Positions 44,500 through 55,869 of a DNA stretch of 64,000 nucleotides are shown piece after piece. The position numbers were made by a program, and so were the translations under genes. A model generated the notes under the pieces. That model saw nothing but the letters and a program-made list of their open reading frames with translations, had not been told where the DNA came from and ran no database searches. Position 1 is the stretch's first letter; the number at the start of each line of letters is the position of its first letter. The DNA comes from Ligula intestinalis (lineage: Eukaryota > Platyhelminthes > Cestoda > Diphyllobothriidea > Diphyllobothriidae): positions 19,596,997-19,660,996 of the forward strand of contig JAYGXS010000008.1 of the NCBI GenBank assembly GCA_036362985.1. The letters are read 5' to 3'.

Positions 44500-46570
44500 G
44501 GTTTGTGAGGTGCACGACTCAAGCTTCTTTTACCGAAACTAATTCACGCGCAGCATATTGTGGTGGTCATCGAATTATTTTGTTGAATTTTCGTCCTATT
44601 TTGTTGAAAAGTGAGATCACAGGCTATATTCGTGATGTCCATTTAGTTAAGCTGCATAAATTTTTGCGCACGACGCAATACGAAAGCTTGCTCCATTAAT
44701 CAGAAACCGTCTGTAAGGTTGGATCAAAAAGCAGGAGATACTAGCCAAGTCCGCCATTGTATCCGGTTAACCAGTACCCACGACAGTGATGGAGTAGTTT
44801 TTGTCTAAACAATATGCAGAGACAACCTTTGTGTGGAAAAAATGTCAGTCTAGACGGCAATAACGCGAACAGAGAGCAGTGGAGAGCTCCGCCCTGTCGC
44901 TTAAACATACTCAAGACACCTCACGCAGTGGAATTACTCCATAAAGGCCATGGTAGGCTGATGCGGTGTGAGCCTACAGCAATGCGTGCCACCAAAGCCC
45001 CCCTCCCTCATCATATTTGGCAAACTGATCTGTCCGGCGCGCGTAACATGCGTTCTTTTAGCGGTCAACGCAGTTTACACAGGGCCAGCAAAATACAGAG
45101 AATGCACTGACCGAGATTCGGCAGTGTTCCGCTTGACGGGAATTTCCCCTCTACGAGGAGTCTGAAGGGCAACCATTGGTGGTGGCTACAACCACGTTAT
45201 CGACAGACGACGGCGAGAAATACGACGTGATGGCAGGCGAAGATGAGCGTGGTGTGGGTAGGTGAAGCGTGTCAGTCACCAGGTCGTCGTTGCCCCACGT
45301 GCGATTGACACGTTTCAGCAGGCGCACACAGGAATGGAAGAAAGGGGTTCACCGAGCTGGACAGTATAACATATACAGTTTTGTGCGCTAGGTGTTGCCA
45401 TTGCGGACGAAAATGAGCCCCTAAGGGTATCACAGTACCTGGAACGGATTTCTTGCAGGATTCAGTCATCCCCGGCAATGGCAACAGTAGTGGTGGCAAT
45501 AGTTGGAGGATTTTTTTGCCCAAGAACGATGTACGAATCAGCAACTGTACGTGGCGCTTGTGAACGTACCTATGTGAACGAAATGCAGGTGTAATGCGTC
45601 GCGGGTAAAGATTTGACGTTACCTGCCTGATATATAGCCACCTGGACTGAGACATAACAAGGAACGGCCCTACAAAGAACTACAAAAATCGGTGAGGTTG
45701 TCTCTAGTGGTCTTTTTTGGGTCCTTATGCATTATAGCTACCTACTTAAATTTTTAAGTAGGTTGAATTACCTGTACAATTCTAGTTTTCTACGCGTTAT
45801 CTATCGATCTAGCAGGGATTTTTTGATGGCATTGGAATGCGGAACGGTTTTCCAAAGGCAAACACATTCCATAACTGCTAAAATTGGCAAACTAAGAAAA
45901 ATTAGACCTATTAACTACCCACGAGAACTACCGCTTGCTTACAAATTTTAAGTAGGGTGATTTGTCTAATCTCCCTGCCTTATGTACATTGCTAAGCTTC
46001 TTTCAAGTTGGTTTTGGTGATACCGTTGGAAAATGTCTCTCAATGACCTCGGCCGAGGTTTGGGCACACACCTCTACATGCACGCGTTCGCCGTTGGTCG
46101 AGCGGGGTGTTAGCGATGATATTAAAGCTATCTTCAGCCTCTTCTCCCAAGGTTTGAGTACACGACCTAACTTACCATCGTAACTTTCTTATTGGGCATT
46201 CAAATCGGGTTCTAATTTCTTCCCTGGTATGCCCCTCCCGTCCTCTCCCCGAAAATCACTCGTTCGTATGCCTGCGGGGCGCGCTTCACAATTTTCCCCA
46301 GACGACCCCACGACACCATCCTACCAACAAATCAACTAACGCTGTCAACTAAAAATACTACACAGTGAGTACAAATGTCCAAGGCTTCTCAGATGGTAAA
46401 CAGAATTATCGAAAAGGTTACACCCACCTTGTGTCACCTACCCTGGAGCTTATTGAGCACTTATCGTAAACCTGACCACAGTTGCAGTCGTGGCCCTGGC
46501 TCTATTTTTTATCTGAAACTCTTCTCGAAACCCAGTCTTATCGTTATTCGTTGGATTTTCCCTAAGCTTG
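44500..46570. repeat. Dispersed repeat family Y, most continuous copy
   Basis: 44530-44880 aligns with 32880-33560 and 44985-45640 with 35240-35890, with only about 100 bases between them here against 1.7 kb in the other copy. The tail near 46420-46550 aligns with 36080-36190. The MITE at 45739-45957 sits between. No protein domain was recognised in any frame. Confidence 0.6.
45739..45957. mobile_element. Putative MITE with short terminal inverted repeats
   Basis: Left end CCTACTTAAATTTTTAAG, right end CAAATTTTAAGTAGG. The roughly 219-bp interior has no coding content. No target duplication is clear. It lies within family Y and is not seen at the matching place of the other copy. Confidence 0.5.
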
Positions 46571-46599
46571 CTTAAACATGCGTAGAAATCGAAGGTCAA

Positions 46600-47500
46600 A
46601 GTGTCAAATTAACGGGCCGAAGTTGAGTTCTGATTAAATGGATTATCAAGATTATTTTGGCTAAAGAAGAAGGCCTCGTCGGAATACTGGGATATGCTTG
46701 TGAAGTTTCAAGCAGCGGCCCGTCTGCACACTAAATGCACAGTGCAGAAGGTGAAATGACTGGTTAAGGTCAGTTCGTGCAAAAGGACAGACAAATAAAA
46801 ACAGGCAGCCAATGTACGAAAAGGAGGAAGGGTGGTAGACCGACGGTTACGGCAGAATTAGGTTTGAAGGGAGGAGGGTGAAGAGTTCCACGGCTGTCTT
46901 TGTAGCAAGGGAAGGCGAGGGCACTTCAGTGCGGCGGCGGCGGTCCGTACATGTTTTCGCGGAGGATGTGGTTGACTAAGATGACCAATCACCCGTGTTC
47001 AGATATGTTCCGGAATTTTCAGTTGTGGTTCGTTGTGCTCGCGTTAGACAGCCGTATCACTCCTCACCCTCCTCCCCCCACCTCAAGTTTGACCCTAACC
47101 ATTTTCCCACCACCCACCCCTCTTCATATATCGGCTGCCTATTTTTCTCAGTCTGTCGTCTTGCACAAACTGGCCTTAACCGGCCATCTCACGTCCTGCA
47201 CTGTTCATTGAGTCTGCAGGCCCCCCCCCCTGCTAACTGCTCGAAAATTCACAAGTATATCTTATTTTTCCAACGGACCTTTCTTACCTATCATATAATC
47301 TTGGAATGCAGCCTACTTCATCCATCCATTATTTAAGCTGTTGCAAACCACTTACTTGGTAATGGAACAGTTGATTGAAACGATTTAGGGGATATTGCTT
47401 TTAGTATCTTTGCCTCTTCCTTTACCAGTTATTTCCTCATAATCCTCCTCCCACGCTCAGCAGAGCAGGCCTAGCCAAAGGGGAAAAGAGAGCGAGATGC
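46600..47500. other. Nothing recognised
   Basis: Purine-rich near 46820-46910, C-rich near 47070-47230. Open frames short. Confidence 0.4.
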
Positions 47501-47703
47501 CTCATGGTTTGCAACTTGCCTTTACATGACGCAAGCCTGCGCACACAGTACAACGTGGCCTACGATCCATGGGGACAGAAAAAGCAGCCTATGGCTGAGA
47601 TCACCATGGATCTGAGGAGCAGCTCCACGCCTACAAAAAGATATAGCACCGAATGCTCCCACTGCGATTAGATCAGCTTGCGGACGGTGGGACATCTGTT
47701 GAA

Positions 47704-47981
47704 GTTGATGACCGGTTGTGCCTATCCGGAAGTCTACTCGGACGACAGCTTGGACGACAGCTTGGACAACCCATTGCATGACCCTTCAGACGAGGTGGAG
47801 GTGAGTTAAAGTTCGCTCACGGCAAATCATCTTCGAGGAGGTTGCCTTTATGAATGCGAAGAGGAATAGCGGAGCCAGGAAACAGTATCTATGATATTTA
47901 AAATGGTCCTCAATCCTAAACTCATATCTCTATTTTTGTTTCATAGGATAATATCAAGCGGTTGGTCCGTCCATATCAGGT
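47704..47981 (+). other. Two weak exon candidates
   Basis: 47708-47801 reads PEVYSDDSLDDSLDNPLHDP and ends GAG|GTGAGT at 47802; the SLDD unit is a 12-base tandem duplication. 47949-47981 reads DNIKRLVRPYQ between TTTCATAG and GTTTGT. They lie between the two TRPM gene B exons, but I do not recognise either as TRPM. Confidence 0.25.
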
Positions 47982-48344
47982 TTGTAACAATTTAAGTTTA
48001 TCCAGATTATTTTCTGGCTGCATGCCGAAAAGGGGAATAGAGGCAATATCAATTGGGCCTCTATTGCACTTTCACGAATATGCAAACTGCTGATTCCATT
48101 AAGGCCTCCCAGTTAGTCCACTTTTCATTTGTGTGGCGTGACATGCCATGACTGACTGGTGGCATCAGACTTAGACATAGTAGTTGCATCATAATTTGGA
48201 CTCTATGGACACTTGCGCATGTAAGGTTCGAGCGGCTTCCTCCTTTCATGTGAGTGTCCTCTAAACAGGCCAGATTAGTGTACGACAGGCGTTATTCGTG
48301 TTGATCGCTGATTAAAAATGCCAAACTTGGGGGTCGGGCGTGGC

Positions 48345-49035
48345 ACAAGTGAACTATAGAAGGGAGTGCAGTAAATGCAGCGCAAGCCTACTATATACTT
48401 ACTTATTTGTACTTGTTATGGCTGCGATCGTGCCTGCTCTAGCCAGCCTAGATGACAGTTTCTCTCCGTGCGTGACGATTGGTGGCGGCCGATATGGAAA
48501 GCTGTACATAGTCTCTTCTCCAGCGCCGGAAGCCGAATACCGAAGGACCAGGAACCACTTACATGTCCTGGCGGAGTGAGTTGAGCCAGGTTTTGAGTTG
48601 ACTGCCTCTTTGACGTTTCCAAATAAGTAATAGTTTCAAGCCGAGGGTAGTAGCTCTGATCTCCTGAGCTTGATGAGTAAGAATGTATCCGAATCACCTC
48701 AGTCATCTTTCCTGAATGGCCTGAGATATCATTATGATTGAGTCGCAGCGAGTGCGGACTGTCTCATTTGAGACGAAGTCGGTGCACCTCACGCGAAGGA
48801 TTCTCTTCAAACAGAAGTGGTCAAAGGCTTCCAACTTCCGTACATCTTCCACGCGCATAGCCAAACATTCGCATTCCTACAGAAGAACGGACTGCACAAG
48901 TGTATGGTACACGCAGATCTTTGTGGCGATAGAAATATCGCCTCGGGTCCATGGGAACTTCCAAAGGTTGGAAAATACTCGTCGCGTTGCGACATTGCAC
49001 TTCAAAGCAGCACGGGACGTGTAAGTGCTGTAAGT
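48345..49035 (-). pseudogene. RTE-like LINE 3' end fragment, copy 3
   Basis: Collinear with 42690-43300: CTTGTTATGGCTGCGATCGT, TGCGTGACGATTGGTGGC, and TCTCATTTGAGACGAAGTC correspond to the same blocks there. A third copy is at 30500-30920. The RT palm is missing. A further small tail match lies at 49305-49365. Confidence 0.6.
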
Positions 49036-49084
49036 AATTGGTGAGCGTTCACTAACGCGTGTACATATCTCCTGATCTAAACCG

Positions 49085-49230
49085 GCAGGACTATGAGCTC
49101 ACAGCGTAGTCGATTAGACCATTAAACTTCGAACCGTCAAGTCGCGGTTTCGAGCCTTGTGTAAGGCACTTCTTGGGGTTGGGTGCAACTGGCTCAGGCC
49201 GGCTGATAAGCCAGAAACGGTCTCTCCTGT
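49085..49230 (+). repeat. tRNA-headed SINE copy
   Basis: GAGCTCACAGCGTAGTCGAT (A-box region), GGTTTCGAGCC (B box) at 49145, then GGCCGGCTGATAAGCCAGAA, the shared central domain. Confidence 0.6.
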
Positions 49231-50091
49231 CTTTACTGGCAAAGTCTAGCAGACTATTTATTTTGGAAATATCTAACCCTGGTTCCGCCCCCAATATCCT
49301 CAGAGAATGAGTGAGGAGAGAGTGCGGTAGATATTGCGCAATTTACTGTCATTGTACTTGAAGTCCGGCGTGGTTCAACGACCTTGTGACTACTTAACTT
49401 TAGGACAGCCTGTGGAAATAGTCGGAAACTGGAATCATCTGGTTGGGTTTTGCTTGAACATGTGTGATACCGGTGAAATTATTGAATGATTTTGATAAGT
49501 CCAAATATATAGATGATACCAATAATTGTGAAGCTGATCGGAGTGGCAACTTAGTCAAAGGAAAGGTATTCATAAAAGGAAGTTTAAATGCTGGAATGCG
49601 ATTCATTACAAAGCAGTGTTTTGTTTCAAAGACTGATTTAATATTTTAAGCAAAACTAACGATCGTATGACTTTAGCTTTTAGGCATAAGGCGCACTACT
49701 AAACACCTGGACCTTTCATTTTTTGATGAGTGTAATTGGATTGAAGTTGTAAAGAAGGACCATTAAGCAGAAAAATTAGACGAAACCCCAAAAGTTCAAA
49801 TGTTGTACAACCTACTGTAAAGCACTAACCAGAGGGTCTATACCCCTTATACGTAGTTGAGAGGAGAACGCTTTTCGTGATTTATTTCATATATTTTTAG
49901 ATAATCTTGGAGGTCGCATTTAACCAGCATAATCTAGCCATACGTCGTACTGTCCCTACAGAGTTTTAAGTATAAGCGAGTATGACCAGTGAACGTAGGA
50001 AATGTCATGAACTAGCCGATCTACTCGAAATATCTTTTTGCAGAACGTTCAGGCAGCTGTGCAAGCAAAGTCAGCTGTAAAAGTGGATCCG

Positions 50092-50160
50092 ATGAAGACA
50101 AGGGAGACCGGAATGGCTATTTCTGGCTTGTTAGCCGTCAGTTTTAGTGCAGTGTCGGCG
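50092..50160 (-). repeat. Partial SINE related to the 57.5 kb satellite
   Basis: GATGAAGACAAGGGAGACCG, then GAATGGCTATTTCTGGCTTG and TTAGCCGTCA match the satellite unit body. The tRNA head is missing. Confidence 0.65.
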
Positions 50161-50499
50161 GTCGAGCGTGGGACAGTATGTATTTAGACAAAGCACTTTA
50201 TCGCACACGGTTCACACATAAAGGCTGAAAGCATTTAAGGGGAACGCGAGACACATAACCCGTGGCAATAAGCTGATTCGCGCGGGGTCCTTTGGTGCGT
50301 GATTCATCAGGATTCTCAAAATCTCCCCTTCATGTATGCGTATGGCGAGCACGGTTTGTCTGGTGGTTGAGGGCGGTTTCCGGTCTACTGGTGCGCGGCC
50401 AGGAACTACTTCTGAAAGCGGTACATCAGATGGGGCTGTGGCATTCAGTGCGGGGATCGACGGCTCTGCTGGAATGGCAATGGTGTCCAGCAGGATGGC

Positions 50500-50835
50500 A
50501 AGAAGGAATGAAGTGCCTGATTCATTCAAAAGAGATCATCCCACTTGAAATCTATTCCGGTTCCCATTAGTAACTGAAAGGTTGCTATAAGGTCGCCTTT
50601 GTCTCGTCTATAATGGAGGGAAAAGATATTTAAAGCAATCAGACGCTGTTCGTATGTGGACTGCTTATGTTTAGGGGCCGCTTTGGTAGAACGTCGTTGA
50701 ACACCATCGAGGACCCCCATGTCTTTTTAAAGCCAGGGCTGCCAAGCCTGTATCACTTATTCCAGATGGGGCCGTACGAATGTTTCATATAATTTTTCGA
50801 AGATATCAGTATTAAGGTTAACGAACTTCCTTCGT
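50500..50835 (-). pseudogene. CR1/Jockey-like LINE RT fragment
   Basis: Minus strand: LYETFVRPHLE, a stop, VIQAW, then GVQRRSTKAAPKHKQSTYEQ and LNIFSLHYRRDKGDLIATFQ. This is the conserved C-terminal stretch of CR1-group polymerases (Q-R-R-x-T-K, Y-R-R-x-R-G-D). The minus frame 50529-50212 downstream is not recognised. Confidence 0.72.
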
Positions 50836-51127
50836 ATATGTGTCTGTTGTCATCTCGTGAGTTCATACTACACAAAATCCACACAGGAGTTACTTGTAAA
50901 TACAATGCTACTCACATTTTGTGAATAGTAATTTTTAAATGTCAATTTTTAAACATGCATACACAAGTTATACGACAAAGCAGCATAGGGTTTTCAAGGG
51001 CATTGCCTACGACCCTCACTAAACCGAAAGAGATCTCACATGGCTTGAGTAACTTGCAAATATTTGCATTCTACAGAAGATGACAACCCATCTCATTAAT
51101 CGCCGGTCCGAGGATACCGACGACTGA

Positions 51128-51496
51128 ACCTGCACTGAACTAGCTGCTCAAGCGCACAGTTACAAATTCATGAGCTTCGTATCCGGTCCCTACGCCGTCG
51201 ATTTTGTTTGGTGTGCGGGCGTCAAGGCCAACGGGTTTATGATATTCTTGGCCTACTTCTGTCCCCTTCTCTTGTTCTCCGACTAACTATACCTCTTTGG
51301 TATGGAGTCTGTCAATTTTGAGGATGCGGCCAGCAGGTCGTACATGATACCTCTGGTGAGTACCGGCACCCAGGGTAACGAAGCGCCCGGTGAACATTCA
51401 GATGATAAATACGATGTATACAATAACGTCGAACGCTTGAAGTGCCGGGTAAAACAATTCTACACCTCGCCGCGGACTAAGTACTTCGTTAACTTG
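51128..51496 (+). pseudogene. TRPM gene B exon: pre-S1/S1 region, with in-frame stop
   Basis: The frame from 51128 reads VWCAGVKANGFMIFLAYFCP and LLLFSD, then TAA at 51284-51286, then MESVNFEDAASRSYMIPL, an acidic linker, and CRVKQFYTSPRTKYFVNL up to a donor TTG|GTAAGA at 51497. In TRPM proteins a hydrophobic pre-S1 helix, a variable linker and an R/K-x-F-Y-x-x-P-x-x-K-F-W motif before S1 occur in this order, so both halves look like one exon broken by a stop. Alternatively the real exon starts after ATGGAG at 51307, and the first half is an older remnant. S2 to S6 of this gene are not found downstream. Confidence 0.65.
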
Positions 51497-51544
51497 GTAA
51501 GACTTTGGTTTTGCACTAATATCAGTCGACCAAGATCATAGCGA

Positions 51545-51965
51545 TGGTGGGGCCTTGGTAGCTCAGTTAACTAGAGGTTTTCCATTGCTAGAGGGTGGTC
51601 ATAGTCTACCGCAGCCGCCGAGGTTTTCACAACTAAGTTAAATATACTATCTAAATCTTTCAAATCCCATAATTCTGAAAATCGCCTTGTAGCCCTCCAG
51701 CGGATTCTTGATCAATTGCTTAGGAAATCCTGTTTGGACAATCAGTTTACTTTGTGCTTACTGTGGTGGAGTGCTCACGTTGCAGTAAGCTGGGCAGGTC
51801 GATAAACCCAAGTGTGCTTAAACTGAAGGCTCACAGTGGGGCCTCGATAACTTAGTTGGCTACAGAATTGGATGTAATGAAGCCTTCTCCTTGCTAGCGT
51901 AATGGAAGTTAAATTATTTCCGCGAACTTATTTAAATAATCCAATGTTCGGTGCCCCATAAATAA
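51545..51965. repeat. Dispersed repeat with roughly 290-bp unit, copy 2 (two units)
   Basis: GGTGGGGCCTTGGTAGCTCA at 51547 and GTGGGGCCTCGATAACTTAG at 51838 start two units. The unit end CAATGTTCGGTGCCCCA is at 51942. Matches 40740-41165. Confidence 0.5.
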
Positions 51966-52084
51966 AATAGAAAAATTCAACCAATTGATTTATAATTGAT
52001 TTATTTACTTTCTGTTTAGTTTTTGTTGTGTTTTAAGTTTATTTTTATGGATAAGTGAAGTAAGTTGCACTCCGCGATGGTATG

Positions 52085-52710
52085 ATGAAAAGAAAGAAGA
52101 TCTTTGGAAAATCGAGTTGTACTCGTGAATTTTCGCACAAGTATCACGTGTTCGTCGTCAGACTAAATTAAAAGTGCGGGCTGCGAATGTCGTACTAAAG
52201 GTTTTGGAGGCAGAGGTTACAACGGACGGGGGAGGGAAAGGGGGGGATTGGGTGGAGGGGTTATGGTGACGTGACACCCGCGGCGATAGGTTGTGCTGGT
52301 GAGGGAAGGGAGGTGTTAACGTTTGGACTGTGGGCCACGTGTTCGGGGAAGGAGGGCTGGGTCAGATTCAGCACGGACAGCTTGCTGTTTTTTCAGGCTG
52401 GGTTCAGATTCGTCGATGATGCACGAAAACTGGTATAGTCTGAGTCAAGCTCTACGTGTCTGTTTATAATAGCCGGCCTGGAGTGCCAAGCTTCGAGGTA
52501 TTTTCTCGCTTATCGCGTATTAGCCATTGCGATCACCTCGGTCCCATCCCACTTGAAGCGGTGATCACACTCAAGGGAGTGCGTAAATACGAGTGATAAA
52601 CGGTCCCGTAGGCGAACGGCCGACTTATGTTCGTAGATGCGAGTCTGAAGGCGTTGGCCTGTTTGGCCAATATAAACACTAGGGAAACCAGCGCACGGTA
52701 TTTTATTATT
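52085..52710 (-). pseudogene. Penelope-like element, nuclease plus 3' end, copy 2
   Basis: Minus-strand translation from about 52680 reads VYIGQTGQRLQTRIYEHKSA (Y-I-G block, Arg, Tyr, His), then LECDHRFKWDGTEVIAM, one stop, then YLEAWHSRPAIINRHVELD with the catalytic Glu and the Asn-Arg-His block. This is the best preserved GIY-YIG nuclease in the window; only the first Cys/GIY part and one codon are lost. The 3' end carries CTGACGA at 52161-52155 and GAAAATTC near 52134. Confidence 0.82.
52132..52161 (-). ncRNA. Hammerhead-like motif in PLE 3' end
   Basis: Minus strand CTGACGA, an arm that can pair ACAC with TTGTG, then GAAAATTCAC. Equivalent of 28232-28263. Confidence 0.45.
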
Positions 52711-54360
52711 ATGTTTATGTTATTATTGAGTTTATTGATTAAATTAACGTAAATTATTTTAGTTTGCGATTATTTTCTCAGTTTACCTACTTTAGTTTAT
52801 TGAAGTGTAGCATAGTTTAGCTCATTCAATTTTTAGTTTATTTTAAGATGCATTAACCACATGCAGCTGCTTTCCTAGTCATAATATATGCCAGTGTAAT
52901 TTACTTTAGTTAAATAAGTTTGGTTTATTAACCTATATTTTAGTCATTTTTTGTTAATTGTTATGTTTTTTCAAGTTTATATTGATGTAAGATCAATTTT
53001 TAGTTAGGCTATTGAAAGCTGGTTTAGTTAAACTTCCTTTATTTACTTGAATTTGGTATAAGTTAGTTAGAGTTTAATTTAATTAGCTTCGATTATTCGG
53101 TTGATATCCTTTTTGGTAGTTTTCTGTAGTTTTAATTTAGGTTGTATTGTACTTTTGGATTTATTAGTGACATGTTGTTCCTTATTTTATTCTTCTACTT
53201 CACTTTACGTCAAGCTTGAAAAGCCGTAGTTCTTTGCGTTATTCCGCAAATGTGAGTAGTTTCGATCTTTGCGTAGTTGCACGCATTTTGCTGACAAACA
53301 TACATTCTTATGTTTTATTTTTTATGCGCTCTACTTTTTTTTAGTGATTTAGCGTATATTTAGTAAGACTGTTTTGATTCATTCAGTCTATTGAATTCCG
53401 CTAAAGCTTTTTGGTTAGTAAAGTCGTCATTTTTTAGGTTAATTAAGAGAAATGGCTATGGATTTTGGGAAAATCGGGAGTAGTCTCATATCAAAGTAAG
53501 TTTCTATGCTATTACGAAAGAGAGAACCAAACTGCACGGTAATGTCGATTATACTATGAAGGATCACCAAAATAAGCAAAATAGGTATGATGGATAGCTT
53601 TTCCAGAACTGGAAAAGTTTTTCAAAAACAATTCAGCTTCAAGTGAAGCCCACTTCAATGAATCACATTTTTTGCATTAACATTGGAGATTTGTATTTAA
53701 ACAATTATCTATCCTGTGAAGGTCTTTTGCACAATATGCAGTAACAGAAGTGTTCGTTTGAATGCATAAATAATCCGCCTTTTTACCTTGCAACAAAAAA
53801 ATATCGAACATGCTTCTGTGTATTTCAGGCAATGAAGGCCTTATTGCTTGAAAGTCGTAAAGCAATATAGTTTTTTTGTACTTTAAGTTCACCTTTTGCG
53901 TTATTCAGAAACGGAACAGACAGAAGAATAAGAAGTATTTCAAAAAATGGCAATGCATGTTGCCAGTTTTTTTGAGTTCACATAATTACATCAGAAAGTT
54001 GAATTAATCCATTATAGAGAGAAAAGAATGTTCATTCATCTCGTCAAATTGAATTGTTTATCTTTAGGAAACTTAAATAAATTCGCAAAATTCGCAAAAT
54101 TCATTGGGATATTACGTTGAAAAAAGTTGAAAAACGCAGAAGTTAGTTAGCCAAATATCTAATAAAAACACTTTCTAAGAGGTAACCTTTTCTGGGAATT
54201 TTTATTTATTAATATTAGGACTAGTAATTTAACAACTCCATTGCGGACAAGATTTACCCTTGATTATGTGTTTTGCTGTTCTGAGGCATTTCTGTGTGTC
54301 AAAAAGTTTGCGTATTCATTCAAACTTATATCGAAAAACACATTATATCGGTAAATGCTC
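52710..54360. other. AT-rich tract, no genes
   Basis: Strongly T-rich with repeated TTTAGTTTA-like words from 52700 to 53450, then AT-rich sequence. No frame with motifs. Confidence 0.6.
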
Positions 54361-54365
54361 TTTAT

Positions 54366-55350
54366 ACAATAGACGCCGTTGATCATGCAATATTTCGACG
54401 TACGCGAAAGACTTATACTCTTTCGCTTATCGGAATTGACTCCAGTTTTGATACTGCTTATTGTGTAGTCTACTCTGAAATCATTATAGTAAGAATAAGA
54501 TGCCGGCTTTTTAACGTGCTTCGTTCCGACCACTAGCAAAACGTGTCTATTTTAAAAACTGACTACTTAAGTAGTATGTCCTTTTATCATTGATTTGACC
54601 GCCGTCATAGATTCAAATATATTTTATGGGAAACATAGACCAAACATATTTCTTGTACAAGTTTGATAGAAAATGACGCCTTCTTTAAATTTTACATTCA
54701 AAGGAAGGGTAGCTTTCGGTTTTTAAAGAAGAGCTTTTATACAATTGTGAGGCGTTTATTCATAAAACATCGCACCTGTCAATTTATTAACGCTGCCTTA
54801 ACTGCATAAAGTATTTTCCACATGTATTTCAGTATGTTTATGAGAACTATGTGACTTTTTTCTCAAACTGTTGGTAAAAAAACGTACTTTTTCTTATGCA
54901 AGATATACACAGTGCGCAGTTTCTGAACCTTGAATTCGAGTATAGCAGTCACTAGATTAGAAAATTATTCGGCAATCAAGCAAGTTTTTTAAAACCGAAA
55001 GCTTACCCTCCTTTGAGTACAAAATTAAAACAAGGCGTGATTTTCTATCAAACATGTACGAAAATTATTTTTTTGTCGATGTCTTACATAAAATATATTT
55101 GAATTTATAACGGCAGTCAAAATCAATGAAAAAAGGCATGCTACTTATGTAGTCGATTTTTATAATAGATCCGTTTTGCTTGTAGTCGGAACGAAGCTCG
55201 TTAAAAAGCCGGCATCCTATCCTGACAGAAATGGCTTCAGAATAGACTATACAATAATCAGTATCACAACTGGAGTCAATTCCGATTAACGTCAGAGTAT
55301 TAGTATTTCGCATACGTCAAAATATTGCATGATCAACGGCGTCTACTGTG
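54366..55350. mobile_element. Foldback element with long inverted arms
   Basis: The left arm (54366-54735) begins AATAGACGCCGTTGATCATG and the right arm (54985-55350) ends with the reverse complement CATGATCAACGGCGTCTACT. Inner ends share GCTTTCGGTTTTTAAA/TTTAAAACCGAAAGC. Arms of about 370 bp, imperfect, with a spacer of about 250 bp. Open frames of 80-90 codons occur in mirror image and are not recognised. Confidence 0.75.
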
Positions 55351-55354
55351 TCTA

Positions 55355-55860
55355 TCTTATTTAAAAGGTTTTGTTGTCCATGTCGAACAGATGCAGAATT
55401 TATAAATTTGTAAATAAAGGCACTGAAAACCAAGGAAAATAATGCCACACTTTTTGATGACATTTGATAAATACTTATCCAGTAAGAGTAAAGTTTACAG
55501 AATCTCTTGACTAAAGAAAATTTCTTTCGATATATGGAAAGCGGTTGCTCTAAGTTTTCAATCAAAGAAAATATCTAAATTTATTGTTCTAATTAATAAC
55601 TCTTTTTTACGTCTCCAAAATCACAGGATTATTGATAAATTTTTATTTTTCTTTAAAAACACGTAGTAATTCCTATAGTTCATTTAAGTACTTAACATGC
55701 CGGATGCAGTTCATTATTATTTATAAGTCTTCCTGAATGCATTCACACTGGAATTCGGGTAATGATCAAACTTATACAAAGTTATGAAAATTGCATGGTC
55801 TTTGGCGACTGCTGCATACATATATTGATGACTGAAGCGAAAATGCGTGTCCCCGGACAT
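55355..55860. other. AT-rich, nothing recognised
   Basis: Spacer between the foldback element and the GC-richer block. Confidence 0.5.
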
Positions 55861-55869
55861 TTATGAGAA

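Noticed and set aside
47522..47801. Exons of TRPM gene B between 47.5 and 48.0 kb
   Set aside because: Splice-like boundaries exist, but the residues match no TRPM block I know. Kept only as a low-confidence candidate.
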